Shown here one piece after another: positions 1 through 8,772 of a stretch of 64,000 bases of DNA. This DNA comes from Paraclostridium bifermentans (GTDB lineage: Bacteria > Bacillota > Clostridia > Peptostreptococcales > Peptostreptococcaceae): positions 868,001 through 932,000 of the forward strand of contig NZ_CP079737.1 in the NCBI RefSeq assembly GCF_019916025.1, written 5' to 3'. Below the pieces are notes generated by a model. That model searched no databases, was not told the origin of the DNA, and saw only the letters and a list, made by a program, of their open reading frames with translations. Positions within the stretch are counted from its first letter, which is position 1. Each line of letters opens with the position of its first letter. Made by a program: the position numbers and the translations under genes.

Positions 1-1
1 T

Positions 2-952
2 AAAAAAATAAATGATATAGAGATTGATAAAAATATAATATTACCTGGAATAGGGACTTTGGCATCTATGAATTTAGTAGCTAAAACTTTACTAAATAAA
101 AATGATAGTGTTTTGATTTTTACTCCAGTGTATGGACCGTTTCGAGATATAGTGGAAAATAATGAACTAAATCTTATTAAACAATCGTTAAAAAATATAA
201 AAAACAGATACTATATTGATTTTGATGAGCTTGAATCCAATATAATTAAGAACGACATAAAGTGTGTATTGATGTGTAATCCACATAATCCATCTGGACG
301 AGTATGGGATTATGATGAATTAAATAAATTAGTATATATATGCAAAAAATATAATGTTTTTTTATTATCAGATGAAGTTCATAGTGACTTGGTATTAAAT
401 GATAAAAAATTTATTTCTCTAATAAACTTTGAGAACGACTATGAAAATATAATAATTAGTTCATCTCCAAACAAGACTTTTAATTTAGCTGGAGTGTGTG
501 GTTCATATTTATTAATAAAAAATAAAATACTTCATGATAAAATAAAAAATACATTTCTTAAAAATAAATTAGAAATAAACAGAGTGGGATATGAATTTTT
601 AGTAGCTTGTTATGAAAATGGACATAATTGGGTAGATTCATTGAGAGAAAATATAAAAGAAAATTTAAAAATTGTAGAGCTTTTATTAGACAATGAAGGA
701 ATAGAAGTAATGACTCCAGAGTCTGGATATTTAGTTTGGGTTAGACTGAATAAAGTTAATGATAGTTTAGAGTTTGTTGAAAAGCTTGCTAGAGAAAGTG
801 GAGTATTACTAGAAAGTGGAACAAGGTTTGTTGATAGTGAAAATGGATATATACGTATAAATATAGCCACTAGTAAAACTATAATTGAAAAATCAATGAG
901 AGAACTTAATAAATTTTATGATGAGTTTATAAAAAAAGAAGCTGTAACTTAG
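2..952 (+). CDS. patB: PatB/MalY-type PLP C-S lyase / aminotransferase, 5' truncated by window edge
   Basis: Fold type I PLP enzyme of the MalY/PatB group, which cleaves cystathionine or other C-S bonds, releasing ammonia and pyruvate. The reading frame is open from base 2, so the true start lies before the window; about 316 residues are visible against roughly 385-390 in the family, so some 70 N-terminal residues are missing. The TTG at 59 is internal. Visible family marks are the CNPHNPSGRVW stretch, DEVHSDL (PLP pyridine Asp), SSSPNKTFN with the PLP lysine codon at 473-475, and a C-terminal YIRINIA with the carboxylate-binding Arg. The stop is inside a terminator hairpin, so it ends a transcript. 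The family is clear; whether it acts as lyase or aminotransferase is not. Confidence 0.85.
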   Translation, partial: KKINDIEIDKNIILPGIGTLASMNLVAKTLLNKNDSVLIFTPVYGPFRDIVENNELNLIKQSLKNIKNRYYIDFDELESNIIKNDIKCVLMCNPHNPSGRVWDYDELNKLVYICKKYNVFLLSDEVHSDLVLNDKKFISLINFENDYENIIISSSPNKTFNLAGVCGSYLLIKNKILHDKIKNTFLKNKLEINRVGYEFLVACYENGHNWVDSLRENIKENLKIVELLLDNEGIEVMTPESGYLVWVRLNKVNDSLEFVEKLARESGVLLESGTRFVDSENGYIRINIATSKTIIEKSMRELNKFYDEFIKKEAVT

Positions 953-968
953 TTATGGCTTCTTTTTT
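932..968 (+). terminator. Rho-independent terminator of the PatB-like gene
   Basis: An A-run and GAAGC (932-942) pair with GCTTC and a T-run (958-968). The loop can pair further (GTAAC/GTTAT). The hairpin contains the stop codon of the upstream gene. Confidence 0.8.
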
Positions 969-1031
969 ATGTGAAACTGCTAAATGAATTTTGAAAAAAT
1001 TAAAAATTATGCATAAATTTTAAAAATAATA

Positions 1032-1060
1032 TTGACAGTGATAACTATTATCAGTAAAAT
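1032..1060 (+). promoter_or_regulatory. Promoter of the yclNOPQ operon
   Basis: Consensus -35 TTGACA at 1032-1037, 17-bp spacer, -10 TAAAAT at 1055-1060. A Fur box sits in the spacer, so repressor binding would block RNA polymerase. Confidence 0.75.
1039..1053. promoter_or_regulatory. Fur box 1
   Basis: TGATAACTATTATCA matches the 7-1-7 Fur consensus (TGATAAT-N-ATTATCA) at 13 of 14 defined positions and lies between the -35 and -10 elements. It predicts iron repression of the downstream importer. Confidence 0.8.
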
Positions 1061-1073
1061 ATAAAACAAGTAA

Positions 1074-1088
1074 TGAAAACTATTATCA
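1074..1088. promoter_or_regulatory. Fur box 2
   Basis: TGAAAACTATTATCA, 12 of 14 matches to the 7-1-7 consensus, lies 35 bp (centre to centre) downstream of Fur box 1, in the likely transcript leader. Paired boxes are usual in strongly iron-regulated operons. Confidence 0.65.
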
Positions 1089-1123
1089 ATAATTAACTAG
1101 TTTCAGAAAGAGAGAGTAAGCTA

Positions 1124-2080
1124 ATGAAAAAAAGATACTTATTAATTGTATTAATATTATTGTCAATAACCTCTTTGTTTATAGGAGTTAACGATATAAC
1201 TTTAATGGATATTGTAAGTTACAATAAAGAAAAAGTAGATATATTTTTTATAAGCAGAGTTCCTAGACTTGTGAGTATACTGTTGGCAGGATTAGGGATG
1301 AGTATATGCGGATTAATAATGCAACAGGTAAGTCGAAATAAATTTGTTTCACCTACAACGGGTGCAACAATTGATTCAGCTCAATTGGGATTGGTATTTG
1401 CAATGTTGATTATACCAAGCACAGGCTTAGCTGGAAAAATGATAGCATCATTTGCTTTTGCACTTGCAGGAACTTTTATTTTTATGAAAATTTTAAAAAG
1501 TTTAAAGTTTAAAAATGCTGTATTTGTTCCATTGATAGGTATAATGTTTGGAAACATTATAGGTTCTGCAACTACTTTCATAGCGTATAAATACAATCTT
1601 ATGCAAGATATAACTGCTTGGATGCAAGGTAACTTTTCTATGATAATAAAAGGAAATTATGAGATGCTATACATAACAATACCATGCATAATAATGGCTT
1701 ACATATATGCAAATAAATTTACAATAGCAGGAATGGGTGAAGACTTTGCTACTAATTTAGGTCTTAATTACAATAAAGTTGTTAACTTAGGGCTTATGAT
1801 AGTTGCAATTGTAACAGTTTGTGTGGTTATAACAGCAGGAAGTATACCTTTTATAGGATTGATAGTACCAAATATAGTATCTATGTACAAAGGTGATAAC
1901 TTAAAGGATAGTATATGGCATACTGGGTTATTTGGAGCGATATTTGTTTTAATATGTGATATATTTTCAAGGACTGTCATATATCCATATGAAATTCCGA
2001 TAGGGCTTACGGTTGGAGCTATTGGAAGTATAATATTCCTTTTTATGATTTTAAGGAGGGGAAATCATGCAACAGCTTAG
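1124..2080 (+). CDS. yclN: Siderophore ABC importer permease, FecCD family (YclN-like)
   Basis: Inner-membrane permease of a type II (BtuCD-like) importer; 318 residues, almost entirely hydrophobic helices, as usual for FecCD. The ISRVPRLVSILLAG stretch near residue 45 and GSIPFIGLIVPNIV near residue 245 are FecCD hallmarks. It is first in a four-gene set with a second permease (14-nt overlap), an ATPase and a binding protein, in the same order as Bacillus YclNOPQ, which imports petrobactin-type catecholate siderophores. Two Fur boxes precede it. Substrate is inferred from gene order and resemblance; another catecholate or hydroxamate ferri-siderophore is possible. Confidence 0.9.
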   Translation: MKKRYLLIVLILLSITSLFIGVNDITLMDIVSYNKEKVDIFFISRVPRLVSILLAGLGMSICGLIMQQVSRNKFVSPTTGATIDSAQLGLVFAMLIIPSTGLAGKMIASFAFALAGTFIFMKILKSLKFKNAVFVPLIGIMFGNIIGSATTFIAYKYNLMQDITAWMQGNFSMIIKGNYEMLYITIPCIIMAYIYANKFTIAGMGEDFATNLGLNYNKVVNLGLMIVAIVTVCVVITAGSIPFIGLIVPNIVSMYKGDNLKDSIWHTGLFGAIFVLICDIFSRTVIYPYEIPIGLTVGAIGSIIFLFMILRRGNHATA

Positions 2081-3062
2081 CACTTTAGAAAAAGAGATAA
2101 ATATAAAGATAAACTTAAAAAGTAAACTATACATATTAGGGGCTCTAATCGTAATTTTTTCAGCATTATTTTTAACTGTAGGAGTTAATTTTGATCACAT
2201 AGATTATGCTATGAGCCAAAGGATACCTAAACTTATAGCAATTGTTATAACTGGGGGGTGTATAGCTTTTTCATCAATCATATTTCAAACTATAACAAAT
2301 AATAATATACTAACGCCAAGTGTACTAGGATTAGACTCATTATATGTTTTAATTCAAACGGTAATAGTATTTTTATTAGGAGTGGAAAGCTCGTTTATAA
2401 CTAACAAAAGTTCTAACTTTTTACTATCATCATCACTAATGATTTTAGCATCTTTTGTTCTTTACAAAAAACTGTTTGAAAGATCTAACAATAATGTTTT
2501 TTTCTTACTACTTGTTGGTATGATATTTGGAACCTTATTTAAAAGTATGTCTACATTTATGCAAGTAGTTATAGATCCAAATGAATATGCTGCACTTCAA
2601 AATAGTTTATATGCTAGTTTTAGTAATGTAAATACAGAAATCTTGATGATGTCAGTGATAATGATTATAGCTATTATACCATTTATATATGATGAACTTA
2701 AAATGTTAGATGTAATATCTTTGGGAAAAGATCATGCAATAAATTTAGGTGTAAATTATGATAAAGCTGTAAAAAAATTAATAATAGTTGTGGCTATGTT
2801 AGTTTCAATATCAACTGCTTTAGTTGGACCTATAACATTTTTAGGACTTTTGGTTGTAAATGTAGCAAAGCAGTTATTTAAAACATACAAGCACACATAC
2901 TTGATAAGTGCATCAATTTTAATAAGTATATTAACTTTAGTAGTAGGTCAGTTTTTAGTGGAAAGAGTATTCACATTTACAACTACTATAAGTGTAATTA
3001 TAAACTTTATAGGTGGATTATACTTTATATACTTGTTATTAAAGGAGAGTAAAAATCAATGA
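2067..3062 (+). CDS. yclO: Siderophore ABC importer permease, FecCD family (YclO-like)
   Basis: Second permease of the importer, 331 residues, pairing with the YclN-like subunit to form the translocation channel. It starts inside the end of the preceding gene with its own Shine-Dalgarno AAGGAGGGG and shares the family pattern: SQRIPKLIAIVITGG near the N-terminus and GPITFLGLLVVNVAK near residue 255, corresponding to the coupling loop that touches the ATPase. The stop overlaps the ATG of the next gene by four bases (ATGA), implying translational coupling. Confidence 0.9.
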   Translation: MQQLSTLEKEINIKINLKSKLYILGALIVIFSALFLTVGVNFDHIDYAMSQRIPKLIAIVITGGCIAFSSIIFQTITNNNILTPSVLGLDSLYVLIQTVIVFLLGVESSFITNKSSNFLLSSSLMILASFVLYKKLFERSNNNVFFLLLVGMIFGTLFKSMSTFMQVVIDPNEYAALQNSLYASFSNVNTEILMMSVIMIIAIIPFIYDELKMLDVISLGKDHAINLGVNYDKAVKKLIIVVAMLVSISTALVGPITFLGLLVVNVAKQLFKTYKHTYLISASILISILTLVVGQFLVERVFTFTTTISVIINFIGGLYFIYLLLKESKNQ

Positions 3063-3814
3063 TACAAGTAGAGAACTTAATAAAAAAATATTCAAATAAA
3101 AATGTTGTTGATAAAGTATCTATAAATATAGAAAAAGGCAAGATAACTTCATTTATAGGGCCAAATGGAGCTGGAAAGAGTACAGTTTTATCGATGATAA
3201 CTAGGCTAATGAAAAAGGATAACGGAGAAGTTCTAATAGATGGCAAGAGATTAGAAGAGTGGGATAACAAAGAGTTGTCTAAAAAAATAGCTATATTAAA
3301 ACAATCAAATAATATAAATTTAAAACTTACAATTAGAGAGCTAGTTAGCTTTGGAAGATATCCTCACAGCGAAGGCAGATTAACAAAAGAAGATGATAAA
3401 TATATAGATGAAGCTATAGATTTTATGAAATTAAAAGATATTCAAAACAAATATTTAGATGAATTAAGTGGAGGTCAAAGACAAAGGGCCTACATAGCGA
3501 TGGTAATAGCGCAAAACACTGAATATGTATTTCTAGATGAACCACTTAATAACTTAGATATGAAACATTCTGTTGAAATGATGAAAGTTCTTAGAAACTT
3601 ATGTGATGAATTAGGAAAAACTGTTGTATTAGTTATGCATGACATAAATTACACATCCTGTTATTCTGACTATATAGTAGCATTGAAAGATGGTAAAATT
3701 GCTAATCACGGGAAAACACAAGATATAATCAATAAAGAAGTTTTAGAAGGTATATATGATATGGAATTTGATATTAGAGAAATAAACGGAGATAAGATTT
3801 GTGTTTATTTCTAA
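3059..3814 (+). CDS. yclP: Siderophore ABC importer ATPase (YclP-like)
   Basis: ATP-binding subunit, 251 residues. Walker A GPNGAGKST near residue 34, Q-loop LKQSNN, signature LSGGQRQRA near residue 138, Walker B VFLDEPLNNLD, and switch histidine in VLVMHD are all intact. It starts at an ATGA overlap with the second permease, so subunits are made from one message. About 55 bases with another Fur box separate it from the binding protein gene. Confidence 0.92.
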   Translation: MIQVENLIKKYSNKNVVDKVSINIEKGKITSFIGPNGAGKSTVLSMITRLMKKDNGEVLIDGKRLEEWDNKELSKKIAILKQSNNINLKLTIRELVSFGRYPHSEGRLTKEDDKYIDEAIDFMKLKDIQNKYLDELSGGQRQRAYIAMVIAQNTEYVFLDEPLNNLDMKHSVEMMKVLRNLCDELGKTVVLVMHDINYTSCYSDYIVALKDGKIANHGKTQDIINKEVLEGIYDMEFDIREINGDKICVYF

Positions 3815-3833
3815 AAAAATTTAAATATTAACT

Positions 3834-3852
3834 GATAAAGATAATCATTATA
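3834..3852. promoter_or_regulatory. Fur box ahead of yclQ
   Basis: GATAAAGATAATCATTATA matches the classical 19-bp Fur box (GATAATGATAATCATTATC) at 17 positions. Its place between yclP and yclQ suggests an extra iron-controlled promoter for the binding protein, which is often needed in excess of the membrane subunits. Confidence 0.75.
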
Positions 3853-3870
3853 AAAAAGGAGAAAAGAAAA

Positions 3871-4833
3871 ATGAACAAAAAAGTGGCGTTAATATCAGGA
3901 ATTGTTATAGTTGGTTTAATAGGAGGAACATTATTGTTTGGATCTAAGAAAAATGATAAAACTAGCGAACAAAACAATCATGTTATAAAAATTGAACATG
4001 CACTTGGAACAACAGAGGTAAAAGAAAACCCTAAAAAGGTAGTAGTATTTGACTATGCAGCATTAGATGCTATAAAAACTTTAGGAGTAGAAGGTGTAGT
4101 AGGAACGGCTCAAAGTTCATCTATGCCACCTTACTTAAGTCAATATGAATCTAGTGAATATGCAAATGTAGGAGGTCTTAAAGAACCAGATTTAGAAAAA
4201 ATAAATGAACTTAAGCCAGACTTAATAATAATAAATGGAAGACAACATAGCTTCTATGATAAGCTAAGTGAAATAGCTCCAACGATATCTTTAGCTAAAG
4301 AAGATGGAAAATATATGGAATCTTTTACACATAACATGAAAGTATTAGGAGACATATTTAATAAAGAGGACCAAGTAGATTCAGAATTAAAGAAAATAAA
4401 TGAAAAAATAGAAGATATAAATAAAGAAGTTACTAAAAACGGATACAAAGCAACAACATTAATGGTAAGTGATGGAAATTTAAGTGCTTTTGGATCTGAT
4501 TCAAGATTTGGAATGATATATAATAATCTTGGATTTAAAAATACGGACAGTAATTTAAAATCTGCAGACCACGGTCAAGATATATCATTTGAGTATGTAT
4601 CAAGTCAAGATGCTGACTACATGTTTGTTATAGATAAATCAGTTATAGCAAGTGATAAAAATCAAAAGCCAGCTAAAGAGATATTAAATAATGATTTAGT
4701 AAATAAAACTGATGCTGCTAAAAATGGAAACATAGTATACTTAGATACTCATTCTTGGTACTTAAGTGATGGTGGATTTATATCTACAAATACTATGTTA
4801 GATGAAGTAGATAAAGCGATAGATAATAAATAA
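3871..4833 (+). CDS. yclQ: Siderophore-binding protein, YclQ-like, lacking a lipobox cysteine
   Basis: Periplasmic-binding-type protein (class III, FhuD/YclQ-like), 320 residues, that would hand ferri-siderophore to the YclNO permeases outside the membrane. The N-terminus is a short basic stretch, then a glycine-rich hydrophobic segment (about residues 5-24), then a hydrophilic linker. Binding-protein marks are NPKKVVVFDYAALD and EPDLEKINELKPDLIIIN. Unlike typical Gram-positive binding proteins there is no cysteine in the signal region, so lipid anchoring is not possible; an uncleaved N-terminal helix or secretion is implied. Strong SD AAAAGGAGAA and a Fur box precede it. Confidence 0.88.
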   Translation: MNKKVALISGIVIVGLIGGTLLFGSKKNDKTSEQNNHVIKIEHALGTTEVKENPKKVVVFDYAALDAIKTLGVEGVVGTAQSSSMPPYLSQYESSEYANVGGLKEPDLEKINELKPDLIIINGRQHSFYDKLSEIAPTISLAKEDGKYMESFTHNMKVLGDIFNKEDQVDSELKKINEKIEDINKEVTKNGYKATTLMVSDGNLSAFGSDSRFGMIYNNLGFKNTDSNLKSADHGQDISFEYVSSQDADYMFVIDKSVIASDKNQKPAKEILNNDLVNKTDAAKNGNIVYLDTHSWYLSDGGFISTNTMLDEVDKAIDNK

Positions 4834-4841
4834 TATAAAAA

Positions 4842-4878
4842 AGTTGTATGTAAACTATGCAGTTTTCATACAACTTTT
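4842..4878 (+). terminator. Terminator of the yclNOPQ operon
   Basis: AGTTGTATG (4842-4850) pairs with CATACAACT (4867-4875), followed by a short T-run. Confidence 0.7.
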
Positions 4879-4956
4879 AAATTTCTATTAATATTACTTT
4901 TTATAATTACATATACTCAAATTGGGTATATAATAGTATAGACAAGGAGGGATGGT

Positions 4957-6657
4957 ATGTTAAAAGAATTTATAAAATATTACAAGCCATATAAAAAATT
5001 ATTCATACTTGATTTGATAGCTGCATTTGCTGTAGCTTTATGTGACCTAGTTTATCCGATGATAACTAGAAATATAATGAATGAAGTTGTACCAAATAAG
5101 GATTCAAGGATGTTAATTGTATTTGCAGTTACATTACTATTAATATTTATAGTAAAAGCAGGATTAAATTATTTTATGCAGTACTGGGGACACGTTGTAG
5201 GTGTTAGAATGCAAGCTGATATGAGAAGTTATGTATTTACTCATTTACAAAAGCTTCCTAATTCATATTTCAATGATAATAAATCTGGGGTTATAATGTC
5301 TAGAATTATAAATGACCTTATGGAAGTTTCAGAATTAGCACATCATGGACCGGAAGATTTGTTTGTGTCATTAGTTATGTTAATAGGTTCATTCTTAATA
5401 TTATTAGGAATAAATGTACCTCTTACATTAATTATTTTTGCGATATTGCCATTTATAATTTTGTATGCTGTAACTCAAAGAAAAAGAATGTCAAAAGCAT
5501 TTATGGACACGAGAGTTAAAACAGGAGATGTAAATGCGACATTAGAAAATAGTATAGCAGGTATGAGAGTTACTAAATCATTCTGTACAGAAAAAGAAGA
5601 GTTAGAAAAGTTTAATGAGTCTAATGATATATTTAGACATGCTAGAGAAGGCGCATACAAAGTTATGGCAGAGTACTTCTCAGGAATGTTCTTATTTATA
5701 GATATATTAAACTTAGTTGTTTTAATAGTGGCTGGATACTTTACTTATATGAACTATATAAACTTAGGGGATTTTGCAGCATATCTTCTTTATGTAAATT
5801 TATTTATACAACCAATTAGAAAATTAATAAACTTTACAGAGCAATACCAAAATGGTATGACAGGATTTGAAAGATTTTCAGAAATTATAAATGAAGAAAC
5901 TGAAAAAGAAGCTAAAAATCCTATAGAACTTAAAGATGTTAAAGGAAATATAGAAATAGAAAATGTTTCATTTACTTATGAAGATGACAATGAAGTATTT
6001 AAGAACTTAAGCTTATCTGTAGAAGCTGGTAAGACTGTAGCATTAGTTGGCCCATCTGGTGGAGGGAAAACTACTTTATGTAATCTTATACCTAGATTCT
6101 TTGATTTTGAAGAAGGAGATATAAAAATTGATGGAATTAGTGTAAAAGATGTTAGCTTAAATTCATTAAGAACAAATATAGGTGTAGTAGCTCAAGATGT
6201 ATTTTTATTTACAGGTACAATAAAAGAAAATATAATAATCGGAAAGTCAGGTGCAACTGACAAAGAAGTTATAGATGCATGTAAAAAAGCTAGAATACAT
6301 GATTTTATAATGACACTTCCAAACGGATATGATACTTACGTAGGGGAAAGAGGAATTAAGCTTTCAGGTGGTCAAAAGCAAAGAATATCTATAGCTAGAA
6401 TATTCCTTAAAAATCCACCTATAATGATATTAGATGAAGCTACATCAGCTCTTGATAATGTAACAGAACAAGAAATACAAAAATCTTTAGAGGAATTAGG
6501 AAAAGATAGAACGAATTTAGTTGTAGCTCATAGGTTATCAACTATACAAAGTGCAGATGAAATAATAGTCTTAACTCAAAATGGAATAGAAGAAAGAGGA
6601 ACTCACAAAGAATTAATTGAAAAAGGTGGAGTATACTCAAAACTTCATAGAAAATAA
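4957..6657 (+). CDS. ABC exporter, fused permease-ATPase half-transporter
   Basis: 566-residue MsbA/BmrA-like half-transporter, expected to work as a homodimer exporting a lipid, drug or peptide. Six-helix membrane domain in about residues 1-310, then the nucleotide-binding domain with Walker A GPSGGGKTT near residue 364, signature LSGGQKQR near residue 470, Walker B IMILDEATSALD, and H-loop VVAHRLST. SD AAGGAGGG is followed by ATG; a TATAAT at 4929-4934 is a likely -10 with a poor -35. It is monocistronic between two terminators. Substrate cannot be read from sequence; its place next to a siderophore importer is only suggestive. Confidence 0.88.
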   Translation: MLKEFIKYYKPYKKLFILDLIAAFAVALCDLVYPMITRNIMNEVVPNKDSRMLIVFAVTLLLIFIVKAGLNYFMQYWGHVVGVRMQADMRSYVFTHLQKLPNSYFNDNKSGVIMSRIINDLMEVSELAHHGPEDLFVSLVMLIGSFLILLGINVPLTLIIFAILPFIILYAVTQRKRMSKAFMDTRVKTGDVNATLENSIAGMRVTKSFCTEKEELEKFNESNDIFRHAREGAYKVMAEYFSGMFLFIDILNLVVLIVAGYFTYMNYINLGDFAAYLLYVNLFIQPIRKLINFTEQYQNGMTGFERFSEIINEETEKEAKNPIELKDVKGNIEIENVSFTYEDDNEVFKNLSLSVEAGKTVALVGPSGGGKTTLCNLIPRFFDFEEGDIKIDGISVKDVSLNSLRTNIGVVAQDVFLFTGTIKENIIIGKSGATDKEVIDACKKARIHDFIMTLPNGYDTYVGERGIKLSGGQKQRISIARIFLKNPPIMILDEATSALDNVTEQEIQKSLEELGKDRTNLVVAHRLSTIQSADEIIVLTQNGIEERGTHKELIEKGGVYSKLHRK

Positions 6658-6665
6658 AAACACTT

Positions 6666-6702
6666 AAGCATAAGGTAAATATAATTTATCTTATGCTTTT
6701 TT
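6666..6702 (+). terminator. Terminator of the ABC exporter gene
   Basis: A 15-bp stem (6666-6680 with 6684-6698, one G-U pair) with a 3-nt loop and a T-run. Confidence 0.85.
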
Positions 6703-6797
6703 GCGTTTAGAGAATGTGAAATTTTATGAATAGATTAACATCTAAAAACATATATGCATATAAAAGAGTATTAATTATTTTAAGGAGGGAAGTATTA

Positions 6798-7382
6798 ATG
6801 AAAGATTCTATATATCCTCAAATGAAAATAATAGAAACTGATAAATATATATTAAGACCTATATGTGTAGAAGATGCAATAAGTATGTTTGAGTATTACA
6901 GCCAGGATAAAGTAGTTAAATATTTACCTATAAAAACTCATAAATCAATAGTTGAGACAAAAAGATTTATAAGGAATTACTTTATAAATAGTTATAAAAA
7001 AGGAAATGTAAATCACTGGGCTATAATAGATAAAAAGAATAATAAATTGATTGGAAATATAGGTCTTAACAATGTGTCTAATAAAGATAAAGAGGCTGAA
7101 ATTGGTATATGTATAAACCCTATTTACTGGGGAAATGATATAGCAACAGATTTGACTAAGTATTCTTTAATGTATGGATTTAAGGTTTTAAATTTAGAAA
7201 AGATAACCGCGACTACATATGAAGAAAATCCTAGAACTAGAAAATCTTTAGAAAGCTTAGGTTTTAAATATGTAAAAACTTATGATAAAAAGATGAAAAT
7301 TTCAAATTCCATGAAAATGGTAAAATGTGATAAGTACGAATTGTATAGGAAGAATTATATACTATCCAGATATATAGATTAA
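6798..7382 (+). CDS. GNAT-family N-acetyltransferase (RimJ/RimL-like)
   Basis: 194-residue acetyltransferase using acetyl-CoA; the family acetylates protein N-termini or small amines. Signs are the opening IIETDKYILRPICVEDA and the acetyl-CoA region around EIGICINPIYWGNDIATDLTKY, ending with SLESLGFKYV. The frame is open upstream to an ATG at 6726, but AAGGAGGG at 6782-6789 with 8 bases to the ATG at 6798 sets this start, and the extra residues do not resemble the family. It is flanked by terminators, so probably monocistronic. Substrate unknown. Confidence 0.82.
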   Translation: MKDSIYPQMKIIETDKYILRPICVEDAISMFEYYSQDKVVKYLPIKTHKSIVETKRFIRNYFINSYKKGNVNHWAIIDKKNNKLIGNIGLNNVSNKDKEAEIGICINPIYWGNDIATDLTKYSLMYGFKVLNLEKITATTYEENPRTRKSLESLGFKYVKTYDKKMKISNSMKMVKCDKYELYRKNYILSRYID

Positions 7383-7402
7383 TTAAATTTAAAAATAGAC
7401 AT

Positions 7403-7437
7403 AAAAAAAGTATGAATTTAATTCATACTTTTTTTAA
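7403..7437 (+). terminator. Terminator of the acetyltransferase gene
   Basis: A 15-bp stem with A-run and T-run flanks (7403-7417 with 7421-7435). Its symmetry would let it work on both strands. Confidence 0.85.
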
Positions 7438-7686
7438 GGGCATTTTAATAATTAAAATATAAACGGGGATTTATATTAATCATTTAATTACAATAAATAT
7501 TCTGAATATTATTATAGTTTAAAAAATAAAAAATGTAAATATAATTTTAAAAAAAATTATATTTAATATTGAGAAAACTTGTCTATAATACAATATGAAT
7601 TGGAAAAGTATGGTCATTCATATGGAATTCACATTTATACTATAAAATATAGTTGAAGATAAATTTTAGGAGGTACATAAAAAAAT
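7438..7686. other. AT-rich non-coding gap
   Basis: About 250 bases of nearly pure A/T without a credible ORF. A TATAAT at 7584-7589 is a plausible -10 for the foldase gene but lacks a good -35 at 17 bp. SD TAGGAGGT ends the gap. Nothing else recognised. Confidence 0.4.
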
Positions 7687-8685
7687 ATGGATAAAGAAAA
7701 AAAACATATAAGTAAAAAAGTATGGATAATTACAGGCGTTTTAGCAGTTGGCATAGGGATAGCAGGATTTTATCTTGGAAAAGAAAAAGGAAGAGATTTA
7801 CCGGCAACTAGTAGGCATTATAGCGAAAATAAAGTTATAGCAACTATTGGAGACACAAAGATAAAGGAAAAAGAATTGAAAAATGTAATGGAACCTTTAT
7901 TTTATATGAATGGAAAGACTAAAATGACTGATGAAGAAATAGATTATTATGAACAAAATATGATAGACCACATAGTGACGACAGAAACACTGTATAAAGA
8001 TGCAGTTAAAAATAAATTTAAGTTAGACAAAAAAACAATTGATGCTCAGTACAGTAACTATATGGCTACTATATCTAAAACATTTGGTTTGGATGAAGAA
8101 GCTTATTTAAAACAATTCGGAATAACTAAAGATGAAATGAGAAAGTCTATAGAAAAAGAAGCCGTAGCTGCTAAATATATAGAAGAAAAAAGCCAGGTAA
8201 CAGATAAACAGGTTGAAGATTACTACAACAAAAACAAAAAAGATTTTAACCAGATAAGTGCATCTCATATATTAATAAATAATACTGATGAAAATGGAAA
8301 AAAACTAGATGATGCTAAGTTAAAAGAAAATAAAAAGTTAGCTGAAGATATATTAAAACAAGCTTTAGAGGGAGGCGATTTTGCTCAATTAGCTAAGAAG
8401 TACTCTGAAGATGGAAGTGCTCAAAGTGGAGGTGACTTAGGTTACTTTGGAAAAGGTGATATGGTAGCTGAATTTGAAAAAGCTGCATTTACTTTAAATA
8501 ATGGGGAAATATATCCGAAGATTGTTGAAACTCAATATGGATACCACATAATAAAGAAAACTGGAGAAAAAGAAATGTCTTTTGACGATGTTAAAGAAAA
8601 TCTTAAAGAGCAACTAGTAGTAGAGAAACAAAACTCTTTAATTGATAAGTTAACAAAAGAATATAAAGTAGATGTTAAAAAATAA
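7687..8685 (+). CDS. prsA: PrsA/SurA-like peptidyl-prolyl isomerase with N-terminal membrane anchor
   Basis: 332-residue extracytoplasmic foldase. Order: basic N-terminus, hydrophobic segment (about residues 13-30), helical SurA-type chaperone region to about residue 175, then a parvulin domain opening with ISASHILINN and closing with TQYGYHIIKKTG, then a helical tail. The DGSAQSGGDLGYFGKGDMV loop is typical of active parvulins. PrsA proteins of Bacillus are lipoproteins; this one has no cysteine after the hydrophobic segment, so it is probably anchored by that helix. Monocistronic. It probably helps fold secreted enzymes such as the nearby glucosaminidase, which is inference. Confidence 0.87.
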   Translation: MDKEKKHISKKVWIITGVLAVGIGIAGFYLGKEKGRDLPATSRHYSENKVIATIGDTKIKEKELKNVMEPLFYMNGKTKMTDEEIDYYEQNMIDHIVTTETLYKDAVKNKFKLDKKTIDAQYSNYMATISKTFGLDEEAYLKQFGITKDEMRKSIEKEAVAAKYIEEKSQVTDKQVEDYYNKNKKDFNQISASHILINNTDENGKKLDDAKLKENKKLAEDILKQALEGGDFAQLAKKYSEDGSAQSGGDLGYFGKGDMVAEFEKAAFTLNNGEIYPKIVETQYGYHIIKKTGEKEMSFDDVKENLKEQLVVEKQNSLIDKLTKEYKVDVKK

Positions 8686-8772
8686 AATTTATTAAAAATG
8701 TATCTTCCTATATGACTATGATTTATAAATGTGATAAAATTATAGTAAGCATATACGGGGGGGCGATTTTAA

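Noticed and set aside
59-61. TTG at 59 as start of the first gene
   Set aside because: The frame continues upstream to base 2 with residues typical of the family, so the codon is internal.
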